Notes under the pieces: model-generated | Told to the model about the DNA's origin: nothing | The model's input: the letters and a program-made list of their open reading frames with translations, nothing else | The model's database searches: none | Source: Nanobdellota archaeon | Lineage (GTDB): Archaea > Nanobdellota > Nanobdellia > Pacearchaeales > GW2011-AR1 | Reading direction: 5' to 3' | Assembly (NCBI GenBank): GCA_013329055.1 | Contig: DUKY01000022.1 | Span: 1-41,167 of the forward strand | DNA length: 41,167 bases | Position numbers and translations under genes: made by a program | Shown here: piece by piece, positions 29,531 through 37,310 of the stretch | Numbering within the stretch: position 1 is the stretch's first letter | How the letters are laid out: the number at the start of each line of letters is the position of its first letter

Positions 29531-31576
29531 TTATTCTCTTATACTTATCCCGTGATCTTTTTTAAATCTAATAACGTTTTCGACAAAACTTTCTATCTTT
29601 TGCTCGTGACTTACAATAATTAATTGACCTATTTTTAATTGTTGTAAAACATCTCGCATTTTGTCTAATTGCTGTTCAGAAAAACCATCTGTTGGTTCGT
29701 CTAAAATTACTAAATCTTTTGTTTTTATTTTGCTTAAAAGTGAATTAATAACTTGATTTAATGAAAGTCTATACGCAAGTGCAATTGCTGTTCTTTCTCC
29801 CCCGGAAAGAAATGCATAATCAATCTCATAATCCTGCTGTTCTATTATTGGTGTAAAATCATCCCGTAATCTCACATTGAATGTATCTGAAACAAGCATA
29901 TTAAACCATTCAGCAAATAATTTTGAAAACTCTGTTTTTAATTTAATCATTACATTTCTTTCAATATATGTAATGAGTGGGATAAATTTTTTAGAAAACC
30001 ATGTTTCAAGTTCAATTAAATAATTCAATTGTTTTTTTATCTCTTCAATTTTTTTAACTCTTTCTTTTAATTCTTCAATTTGTTTATCATGCATATTTAT
30101 TTCTTTTTTTGTTTCCGCGATTTTAATCTCTGCAATTTTTTCTTCCCTGAATGCTTCTTGTAATTCTATCTGCTTTGCATTAAATTTCCCGTCATATTTG
30201 ACTAATTCAAATATTGAATTATTTAATGTTTCAAGGTGTTTTTTTAAGATTATTAAATCCTGATTTAATGAATTTTTTGAAATTTCAATTTCATGCAATT
30301 TTTTTTCTTTTTTATCTATATCTTGCAGTTTCATTTTTAAGATTTTTAAGTCTGTAATTTTTCTTTCTTTAAAATGAATCTCTTCTTCTAAGATTTTATT
30401 TTGTTTTAAAATTTCTTTTTTTTCTTGTTCTAGAAATCCTATTTTTTTGTTATTTTCTACAATATCTGAATTAGCTTTGTTTAATACATTTGCCCTATAA
30501 ATTGCATCAACATTTTGAAGGCATGTGGGGCAATTTTTTAAATTAGACATTGTTTGAATCAGATTTTTATGATCTTGATTTTTATAATTTATAGAATTGA
30601 TTTTTGAATTAATTTCTAATTGATGATTGTTTAATTTTTCTTTTTGTTCTCTTTTAGATTTAATTTCATTTTCTAACTGCTGAATTTGTGATTCATCAAA
30701 CTGCAAGCTTTTTAATTCCTCTAACTGTGTAATTAATTCCTGATTTAATTTTGAATTATTATAAAGAATTTCTTCTTTATTGTTGATTATTATCCTTGTT
30801 TTTTCTATCTCTTGTTTAAGTTTATTTTTTTCTTCTATTTTTTTATAAATTTCATCTTTTTCTTTTTCAACGTCTTTTCTTTTTTCAATTTTTAATAATA
30901 ATTCTCCGCTAAGAAAAATTAATTCCCGTTGTATAGATTTTAATTCCTGTTCTTTTTTTATCACATTTGTTTTATCCTGTTCTAAACTCATTGTAATCCC
31001 TTCTCTTACTCTTTTTTCTTCCCGAATATTTGTCATTATTATTGAAGTATTTTCTAAAATTTGTTTATATTTGTCAATTCCAAATACATGCCTTAATGTA
31101 TTTATTCTGGTCTCTGAATCCTGCAATATTATCTGCTTCATTTCTTCCTGCGGGGTATAAACTGTAAATTTGTAGAGAATATTTTGTTTTTTTGAAAATT
31201 CTTTTGGATAATTTAATAATTCTAACACTGTATTTTTCAATTCTGTTACTGAGATTTCATCTTTTTTTCCGTCAATTGTTATCGCACTATAATCCTGTGT
31301 AATTGTTTTTCCTTTTTTTAATTTCCGTTCAATTATTATTTCTTTATTATCTACTTCAAATTCAATTTTTACTTCTCCGTCCTCTTCTCCATTACGCAAT
31401 AATGATGTTCCTTTTTGTCCTGGTTGCAGTCCAAATAATGCAAATTCAATTGCCAAAAGAATTGTTGTTTTTCCTGAACCAATATCTCCGGATAGTAATG
31501 TTGAACCTTTTACAAATTCTATTTCTTCTTCCTGATAACTTCTAATATTTTTTAATTTTATTTTTTTTAATTGCAT
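29531..31576 (-). CDS. rad50: Rad50 DNA double-strand-break repair ATPase
   Basis: A 681-residue ABC-type SMC-like ATPase. It has Walker A (GDIGSGKTT at 30-38), coiled-coil arms, a zinc hook (CPTC, C349-C352), the signature FLSGGERTAIALAYRL and Walker B LVILDEPTDGF. It is shorter than many Rad50 proteins (arms of about 150-200 residues each side), as in other compact archaeal genomes. With Mre11 it processes DNA ends. It is downstream of mre11 in the same operon, separated by about 110 nt containing a 59-bp tandem repeat. Confidence 0.97.
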   Translation of the reverse strand: MQLKKIKLKNIRSYQEEEIEFVKGSTLLSGDIGSGKTTILLAIEFALFGLQPGQKGTSLLRNGEEDGEVKIEFEVDNKEIIIERKLKKGKTITQDYSAITIDGKKDEISVTELKNTVLELLNYPKEFSKKQNILYKFTVYTPQEEMKQIILQDSETRINTLRHVFGIDKYKQILENTSIIMTNIREEKRVREGITMSLEQDKTNVIKKEQELKSIQRELIFLSGELLLKIEKRKDVEKEKDEIYKKIEEKNKLKQEIEKTRIIINNKEEILYNNSKLNQELITQLEELKSLQFDESQIQQLENEIKSKREQKEKLNNHQLEINSKINSINYKNQDHKNLIQTMSNLKNCPTCLQNVDAIYRANVLNKANSDIVENNKKIGFLEQEKKEILKQNKILEEEIHFKERKITDLKILKMKLQDIDKKEKKLHEIEISKNSLNQDLIILKKHLETLNNSIFELVKYDGKFNAKQIELQEAFREEKIAEIKIAETKKEINMHDKQIEELKERVKKIEEIKKQLNYLIELETWFSKKFIPLITYIERNVMIKLKTEFSKLFAEWFNMLVSDTFNVRLRDDFTPIIEQQDYEIDYAFLSGGERTAIALAYRLSLNQVINSLLSKIKTKDLVILDEPTDGFSEQQLDKMRDVLQQLKIGQLIIVSHEQKIESFVENVIRFKKDHGISIRE

Positions 31577-31679
31577 TTTTTTGTTTTTTCGTGGAAAAAA
31601 TGAAATTTAAAAATTTCTAATTTTTTTAATTGCATTTTTTTGTTTTTTCGTGGAAAAAATGAAATTTAAAAATTTTTAA
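31562..31679. repeat. 59-bp tandem duplication across the rad50 start
   Basis: Two adjacent 59-bp copies (31562-31620, 31621-31679) differ at one base. Each contains ATGCAATTAAAAAAA on the minus strand. The copy nearer rad50 supplies the real ATG (31574-31576). The upstream copy gives an ATG at 31633-31635 whose frame ends a few nt past the rad50 start, because 59 is not a multiple of 3. Confidence 0.85.
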
Positions 31680-31687
31680 TTGCTTTC

Positions 31688-32848
31688 TTAAAAATTTAAA
31701 ACCTTTTTACTTTCTTCCATTAATCTTCTCGTGAATGTTTCAGTTGTTTCCCCTTCTTGTTTTTCAATTGATAAAGCATTCATAATCTGCGGAATTAATT
31801 CGTTTAATGCTGAAGGATTTTCCTCTGAATAAACTTTTATTGTTTCATTTTCAATATTTTCTGAATCTTTAATTTCTTTTTCAAGTTCAATTTCTTTTGT
31901 TTTTAGATTATGAGTATTTTTCAACATAAAATAAGCTTTATTGCCCTGAATATATTCCTCTATTTGTGAAAATTTAATATCTGAATTTTTGCTATCTTTT
32001 AATTCTCCATGAATTCTTAAAAGAACAATTTTATCCTGTATATTTTTTTCTTCTAATTTTGAAATTATTAATTCTGTTGCTTTAAGAGCATCCTCAATTT
32101 GAATATCTAATTTTATTATTTCTTTTATTTGTAATTCAATTTTTTGTAAAACATTAATTGATTCAGTATCGACAATATAAAAACTTCCATGTTTTAAATC
32201 TTCTAATTCCTGAAAATTATTCGGGAATATCGGACCGGGATAAACAAAATTTTTATATTTAAAATCAATGTGTAAATGACCTAAAGCATAATAATCTGCA
32301 TAAGGTAATTTTTCTGTCTCAATTGCATCAATTGGTAATGTTCCTTTTGCTTTATCAATTGTTGTATGTAACATTAAAATTTTAAACATGCCCGGGGCAT
32401 CATTGAATTTAATTTTTCTTAAATCCTGAACTTCTAAACCTGATTTTTTTCCGGGATATCCATAAATTGCAACTCCCTCATGAATTGTTGGATTAAGAAT
32501 TATTGTTTCTTCTTTTTCTTCGAAATTTGTTACATTTTTACAAAACCCTGCTTTTTCAAGTACATCTAAAAAAGTTTTTCCTGAAACAGAATAATCATGA
32601 GACCCTGCTATAATAAAGCAGGGGATTCTTGCTTCTTTTAGTTTTCGAAATTCTGCAAAGGTTTCTTTTAAAATTTCAATTGGTGGATATGCTGAATCAA
32701 ATAAATCTCCGGCAATTAATATAAAATTTAATTTTGAATTTATGCAAATATCTATTGCTTTTTGAAATGATTTAAAATTTAAATCCTGCAAAGCTTGAGC
32801 TTTCCAACCTCCTAAATGTACATCTGAAATATGTGCGAATTTTGTCAT
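31688..32848 (-). CDS. mre11: Mre11 DNA double-strand-break repair nuclease
   Basis: A 386-residue calcineurin-like phosphoesterase: HISDVHLGG (metal-binding D9 and H11), LIAGDLFDSAYPP, IAGSHDYSVSG, LMLHTTIDK and ALGHLHIDFK. The C-terminal capping domain is present and long. It acts as the nuclease partner of Rad50 in end resection. The start MTKFAHISDVHLGG is typical. First gene of the operon; a divergent promoter region of about 200 nt (32849-33056) separates it from the 33057 gene. Confidence 0.97.
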   Translation of the reverse strand: MTKFAHISDVHLGGWKAQALQDLNFKSFQKAIDICINSKLNFILIAGDLFDSAYPPIEILKETFAEFRKLKEARIPCFIIAGSHDYSVSGKTFLDVLEKAGFCKNVTNFEEKEETIILNPTIHEGVAIYGYPGKKSGLEVQDLRKIKFNDAPGMFKILMLHTTIDKAKGTLPIDAIETEKLPYADYYALGHLHIDFKYKNFVYPGPIFPNNFQELEDLKHGSFYIVDTESINVLQKIELQIKEIIKLDIQIEDALKATELIISKLEEKNIQDKIVLLRIHGELKDSKNSDIKFSQIEEYIQGNKAYFMLKNTHNLKTKEIELEKEIKDSENIENETIKVYSEENPSALNELIPQIMNALSIEKQEGETTETFTRRLMEESKKVLNF

Positions 32849-33056
32849 TTTTGAATTTTGTTTAATTAATTACTGAAAATTTTATTGCTTAAAAAGCTCT
32901 TTATTTCTCTTTGAATAAAGTTGTATAAAATGTTGGCTATATAAAATTGATTGTGATTGTTTTGATATTTAATCTTTAAGCCTTTTGTATAATCTGTTAT
33001 TATTTATTAGTAACTAACTATAAATCTTTAAATACCTTATAATTTTAAGTTTTTTT

Positions 33057-33548
33057 ATGGGATTAAAACAACCAGTTTATAGGGATTTATATGAAGTTGT
33101 TAATAAACTTAGGGACCTTGAAATAAAAGGTTCTTTGTCTTCCAAGAGTTTAAAAGGATTAAGTAAATTAATTGTTAAACTTGAAGAGATTGCCAAAATC
33201 GGACAAGAAAATCTTGAAGTTTGCTCAGATGTATTTCCTGATGAAGAAGATTTTAATGATGAAGAAAAAACTTATGCCTGTTTAACTGGTGAATGTTTGC
33301 GTCACAGTAAATCTCCTGGCAAATTATATTCCTGTAAATATGAGAAAAAAAGGAATTGTGATACAAAGGGTTACCTTAATCGTAATGTTGATACTGGTAA
33401 TAAACCAAAAAAGATTGATGTTTGTCCTCTTTTTGCCAGATATGATCCTTGGAATGGATCTAATGCAGAGAGTGATTCTATATCTTGTAATTCTAAATCT
33501 CCCAAAACTATTGAGTTAATGGCTACTTGGGGAATTAAATTAAGATAA
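33057..33548 (+). CDS. Hypothetical protein with cysteine-rich C-terminal half (163 aa)
   Basis: Helical N-terminal part (YRDLYEVVNKLRDLEIKGSLSSKSLKGLSKLIVKLEEIAKIG) followed by several cysteines (LEVCSDVF, YACLTGECLRH, YSCKYEKKRNCDTKG, DVCPLFARYD, ISCNSKSP) that could bind a metal. No recognised family. TATA-like TCTTTAAATAC at about 33025-33035 supports the ATG. It is divergent from mre11. Confidence 0.6.
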   Translation: MGLKQPVYRDLYEVVNKLRDLEIKGSLSSKSLKGLSKLIVKLEEIAKIGQENLEVCSDVFPDEEDFNDEEKTYACLTGECLRHSKSPGKLYSCKYEKKRNCDTKGYLNRNVDTGNKPKKIDVCPLFARYDPWNGSNAESDSISCNSKSPKTIELMATWGIKLR

Positions 33549-34001
33549 TTGCGGAGCGGTGATATCTCTAAACTCAAGCCCACACTTGCGACTTTTAAAA
33601 TTTGCTTTCAGAATATTATGCAAGTGTAAACTTTCTACTCAAGCCCACACTCGTATCAGGGGCTATCATGAAAACTCGTGTAAACTTTCGGCCTTCGTGA
33701 ATGCCACGGGTTTTTTGAATTATTTTAAATTGTTAATTCAAGAACATACAATTCTTCAAAATGAAAGGAACCCCTTGGTTCCCTTCAACCCTCCTCGAAA
33801 TCTGGAAGGGTGGTATCTCTTTTAGCCTTCTAGGATACCACATAGAATGTGAACCCGCTGGTTTCCTCAGAAAATTTGTAGAATTAAATTTTCTGGGACA
33901 TTCAAAAGGCGATACTTTTGAAGTTTTCAAGCTTCCTCAAATTGCGGAGCGGTGGCATTTTTCTGAACCTTCGTGAATGCCACGGGTTTTTTGAATTATT
34001 T
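33549..34001. repeat. Hairpin-rich non-coding island with a duplicated gene 3' end
   Basis: A 453-nt gene-free stretch between two convergent genes. It starts with AATTGCGGAGCGGTG (again at 33940-33954). Two related units follow, each with CTCAAGCCCACACT and TGTAAACTTTC (33573-33633 and 33638-33690). Next are a 70-nt segment (33692-33761) repeated at 33968-34038 and at least six consecutive hairpins. Among these are GGAACC/GGTTCC (33767), GTGGTATC/GATACCAC (33811), CAGAAAATTT/AAATTTTCTG (33868), TTCAAAAG/CTTTTGAA (33901) and GTGGCATT/AATGCCAC (33952). The 70-nt repeat includes the last 12 codons of the adjacent methyltransferase gene. Open frames here are not credible. Confidence 0.75.
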
Positions 34002-34544
34002 TTAAATTGTTAATTCAAGAACATACAATTCTTCAAAAAACATTTTTTTTGTATCTATTATTTTTTTATTATAGTCCAACCAATTAATTTGTCTTGTAAG
34101 TGAACTGATTAATAAAAATATTTTACCATCTTTGTTTAAATGGTCTTTTGCTTGTTTCAAAAATTCATTAATAATTTCACTGCCTTCTTTTCCCCCTGTT
34201 GTTGCAAGTTTTGAATCTTTTGGTTCTTTTTTGTCTTCAGGTAAATAAGGGGGGTTAAATATTATTATATCATATTTATCATTAATTTTTTCAAAAAGAT
34301 TTGATTCTATACAATTAAATCCTAACTTTTGGCAATGAATTACTGCCTCATGATTAATGTCTGCAGAAAAGATTTTTTCTTTTTCAATTCCCAGATTTAA
34401 TAATGTTTGAATTTGTATTCCTGAGCCGGGTCCAATTTCTAAAATTTTTAATGATTTTTCTTTATTTATTAATCTAGGAATATTTTCTTTTAAAACTTTT
34501 GAAAGAAGGTATGAATCTTCTTCAGGGGTATAAATTTCAGGCAT
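34002..34544 (-). CDS. HemK2/Mtq2-like glutamine methyltransferase
   Basis: A 180-residue SAM methyltransferase: YTPEEDSYLLSKVL start, ILEIGPGSGIQIQTLL (motif I), FSADINHEAVIHCQKLG and IIFNPPYLPED, the (N)PPY motif for amide-nitrogen methylation. The short single-domain form matches archaeal/eukaryotic HemK2 (Mtq2), which methylates the GGQ glutamine of release factor aRF1. The gene overlaps the upstream membrane-protein gene by 8 nt. Its last 12 codons are copied at 33723-33761. Confidence 0.9.
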   Translation of the reverse strand: MPEIYTPEEDSYLLSKVLKENIPRLINKEKSLKILEIGPGSGIQIQTLLNLGIEKEKIFSADINHEAVIHCQKLGFNCIESNLFEKINDKYDIIIFNPPYLPEDKKEPKDSKLATTGGKEGSEIINEFLKQAKDHLNKDGKIFLLISSLTRQINWLDYNKKIIDTKKMFFEELYVLELTI

Positions 34545-34995
34545 TTTTGTTTAAGAATTCATTAATAAAACTAATTATTTCCGGTTTGAATATAATTGTA
34601 GCTAATAAAACTCCAACTAAAAATATTAAGATTATAACTAATACTGCGATTATTTTTCTATCATTATTTTCAACAATATGATCATAATCTGAAACTTTTT
34701 TTGTAGCTGGTTTATTTTTTATTGGTATTTTTTGTTTTTCAACTATTGGAATTATCTCTTGTATTGGTTCTTTTTTTGGTTCTTCTTTTTTTTCTTCTAC
34801 AAGTTTTTCAACTATTGGAATTATTTTTTGTGTTATAGGATCTTGTGTAAATTGACCTTTTTGTATTATTATTGCTGCTTCTTCAATTTCTTCTTTTTCA
34901 TAACCTGCATTATACAGACTTTGCATGGCATTTTTTAAATCAATCCCACGTGAAACTGCTGAAAATAATCCCCCTAAAATATCTTGCTTTACCAT
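34537..34995 (-). CDS. Tail-anchored small membrane protein
   Basis: A 152-residue protein. The N-terminal 35 residues (LFSAVSRGIDLKNAMQSLYNAGYEKEEIEEAA) look like a UBA/CUE-like three-helix motif. A long proline- and lysine-rich linker with the repeated IIPIVEK motif follows, then a C-terminal helix IIAVLVIILIFLVGVLLATIIF. It should sit on the cytoplasmic face of the membrane. It lies between RNase J and HemK2 (0 and -8 nt), so all three are one operon. Similar N-terminal helix motifs recur in small DPANN membrane proteins; the function is unknown. Confidence 0.7.
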   Translation of the reverse strand: MVKQDILGGLFSAVSRGIDLKNAMQSLYNAGYEKEEIEEAAIIIQKGQFTQDPITQKIIPIVEKLVEEKKEEPKKEPIQEIIPIVEKQKIPIKNKPATKKVSDYDHIVENNDRKIIAVLVIILIFLVGVLLATIIFKPEIISFINEFLNKNA

Positions 34996-36336
34996 TTAAA
35001 ATGTAAATATCTGTCCATTTAATGCCAGATGTGATGTTTCATTTAATTTATATCCTAATTCTTTTGTAATACATATCAAATCTTCTTCCTGTTGTCGATT
35101 TCCATGCGACGGAATTATATGTTTTGGTTTTATTAATTTGATTAATTTTATTTTACTGTCCCTGCTTCCATGTCCTGAAACATGTATATCTTTTTGTAAT
35201 TCTACTCCCATTTTGATTAATTTTGCATCTAATTTTCGTCTTGATTCCTGATTTACTTCTACCGGAATTACTGAAGAAGAAAAAATTAAATGGTCTCCCT
35301 GTTTAAATCTAAATGGTGTTGCTCCATTTGCAATTCTATCTAATATTGAATTTTTTTCTCCCTGATGTCCTGTGCAAATAACTAAATATTTTCCTCGATC
35401 ACTATCTATTTTTTTAAACATTGAGTTAATTTGTCCTCTATATTTTACTATTTTAATCTTGCTATAAAAAGGACATTTTCCGACATTCATTGCACAATTA
35501 ATGTATTTTGCCATACTTCTTCCAAAAACAATTATTTCCCGATGTGTTTTTTGTGCATGCTTAACAATATTATTTAATCTTTCAATATGCGATGAAAATG
35601 TTGTAACAAAAACTGCTGCTTGTTTGTCGTGTGCTACTGATAGCACATTATCAAGCATTTTATCAACATCTTTTTCACTTCCATTTGATTGTTTTTTATA
35701 TGAATAAAGTGTATTAATGATTGCTAATTTAACTCCTTTTTTTCCAATTTCCTCTAATCGTTTATAATTTGGCGGTGGTCCAAAAGTCGGAGTATCATCA
35801 AATTTATAATCCAGTGCATAAAAGAAAATTCCTTCCGGAGTATGCAATGCTACAAATGTTGAATCAATTGTCGAATGTGTCGTATGAATAAATTCAACTT
35901 TTATATCTTTTGTAACATTATGGATATTATTTATTGAATTTATTTCAACAATTTTTCTTTTATTTGAAATTGATAAATGTGCATCTTTAACTAATGAATT
36001 TAAAACTTGTATTGTAAATGGCGTACCATAAATTACTGCATTAGGATACCTGTCTGCTACAAACGGGAATCCTGCTACATGGTCCAGATGTGCATGTGAT
36101 ATAAAAATTGCTTTAACTTGTTTTCTCCATTTAAGATTATCTAAAACTCTGTCATCCGGAATACCTTTAACCCTTCGTAGTGCTGCAGTGGTATAATCTA
36201 TATTTGATTCTTCCTGAAGTTCTATAACTCCCGGTAAATAAAATCCACAATCAAATAAAAAAACATCGTCTTTGATTTTAACTGCAGTCATATTTTTTCC
36301 GACTTCTTCAAAACCGCCTACTGTGCAAATTTCCAT
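34996..36336 (-). CDS. Archaeal RNase J (beta-CASP metallo-beta-lactamase ribonuclease)
   Basis: A 446-residue protein: GGFEEVGKNMTAVKI at the start, IFISHAHLDHVAGFPF (HxHxDH at 81-86), the beta-CASP insertion and a GHGSRDSKIKLIKLIKPKHIIPSHG C-terminus. Archaeal RNase J is a processive 5'-3' exoribonuclease with roles in RNA decay and rRNA maturation. Length and motif order fit archaeal RNase J rather than CPSF-like proteins, which have N-terminal KH domains. Divergent from the 36432 gene. Confidence 0.95.
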   Translation of the reverse strand: MEICTVGGFEEVGKNMTAVKIKDDVFLFDCGFYLPGVIELQEESNIDYTTAALRRVKGIPDDRVLDNLKWRKQVKAIFISHAHLDHVAGFPFVADRYPNAVIYGTPFTIQVLNSLVKDAHLSISNKRKIVEINSINNIHNVTKDIKVEFIHTTHSTIDSTFVALHTPEGIFFYALDYKFDDTPTFGPPPNYKRLEEIGKKGVKLAIINTLYSYKKQSNGSEKDVDKMLDNVLSVAHDKQAAVFVTTFSSHIERLNNIVKHAQKTHREIIVFGRSMAKYINCAMNVGKCPFYSKIKIVKYRGQINSMFKKIDSDRGKYLVICTGHQGEKNSILDRIANGATPFRFKQGDHLIFSSSVIPVEVNQESRRKLDAKLIKMGVELQKDIHVSGHGSRDSKIKLIKLIKPKHIIPSHGNRQQEEDLICITKELGYKLNETSHLALNGQIFTF

Positions 36337-36431
36337 CTTTTTACATGTATATTTAGATTTTAGGGTTTAAAAATGCTTTTGGGAATCTATAGCTCATATA
36401 TTTTTTTAAATAATAAAACTTTTGAAATTTG

Positions 36432-36971
36432 ATGATAAATAATGATATTTATGGTTATGTCCATGCAATTTATGGTAATGGAAAAGGTAAAACTACTTCA
36501 GGGATTGGATTAGTTCATCGGGCATTAGGTTATGGATTAAAAGTTGGCATTGTGCAATTTATGAAAGGAGAAAAAAGTAACGAAATTCCCGAATTAAAAC
36601 AAAATTCTTCTGTAATTTATTACAGTCCAGGAGAGTTTGATTGGGCATTTATTGAAAAAGGATTAACTGATAAACAAAGAAATCATTCTTTGTCTTGCTT
36701 AAATTTTGTTTTAAATATCCCTTGCGATGTTAATTTGTTATTTTGTGATGAAATGCTAAATGTTCCTTTATTTGGAAATGGTAATCCTGCATTTAATTAT
36801 AAAGATATTATTAATATGGTTAAAAATAAACGAAAAAATTTAGAGTTTGTAATGACAGGATTAAAATGCCCAAATGAAGTTTTAGATGTTGTTGATTATG
36901 CTCAGGAAATTAAAATGATTAAGCATGTTTTTGAGAAAGGTATAATAGCAAGACCGGGAATTGAGATTTAA
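36432..36971 (+). CDS. Cob(I)alamin adenosyltransferase-like (CobO/BtuR family) ATPase
   Basis: A 179-residue protein with the CobO P-loop HAIYGNGKGKTTSGIG (residues 11-26), VGIVQFMKGEKSNEIPEL and LLFCDEMLN (Walker B-like). The family transfers the adenosyl group from ATP to cob(I)alamin, though some archaeal members may be generic nucleotide-binding relatives. A compact-genome archaeon may lack the rest of the cobalamin pathway, so the actual substrate is open. The ATG at 36432 is preferred over a TTG three nt upstream. Confidence 0.85.
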   Translation: MINNDIYGYVHAIYGNGKGKTTSGIGLVHRALGYGLKVGIVQFMKGEKSNEIPELKQNSSVIYYSPGEFDWAFIEKGLTDKQRNHSLSCLNFVLNIPCDVNLLFCDEMLNVPLFGNGNPAFNYKDIINMVKNKRKNLEFVMTGLKCPNEVLDVVDYAQEIKMIKHVFEKGIIARPGIEI

Positions 36972-37022
36972 TTTTAAAAGATTATTAGAAACCTTTTTAT
37001 TTTGTAAATTATAATCTTTTAT

Positions 37023-37310
37023 ATGAAAAAAAGGGATTTGATAATATTAATTTTAATTATAGGTTTATTGGGTGTTTTATTTTATTTTTTAAATGAAAAA
37101 ATAAATGACACTTTAGTTGAATGTTATAGTGACTCAGATTGCGTTGCAAATAGTTGTTGTCATGCATCAAGTTGTGTTTCTAAAAGTTTAAAGCCGAATT
37201 GTTCTGATATTTTTTGTACAATGAACTGTCAGTCTGATACAATGGATTGCGGGCAAGGAAGTTGCGGATGCGTGAAAGGAAAGTGTATTGTGAATTGGGG
37301 TGAAAAATGA
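37023..37310 (+). CDS. Membrane-anchored cysteine-rich peptide (95 aa)
   Basis: An N-terminal hydrophobic anchor (LIILILIIGLLGVLFYFL) and a short extracellular part with about 13 cysteines (ECYSDSDCVANSCCHASSCVSK; FCTMNCQSDTMDCGQGSCGCVKGKC). The spacing implies multiple disulfides, as in small secreted inhibitors or binding modules. The stop overlaps the start of the protease gene by 4 nt (ATGA), so the two are coupled. It might bind or inhibit that protease; this is inference from position only. Confidence 0.7.
   Translation: MKKRDLIILILIIGLLGVLFYFLNEKINDTLVECYSDSDCVANSCCHASSCVSKSLKPNCSDIFCTMNCQSDTMDCGQGSCGCVKGKCIVNWGEK

Noticed and set aside
33559-33976. Open frames on both strands across the hairpin island
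   Set aside because: They run through palindromes and the duplicated 70-nt segment, and the peptides show no domain or signal sequence.
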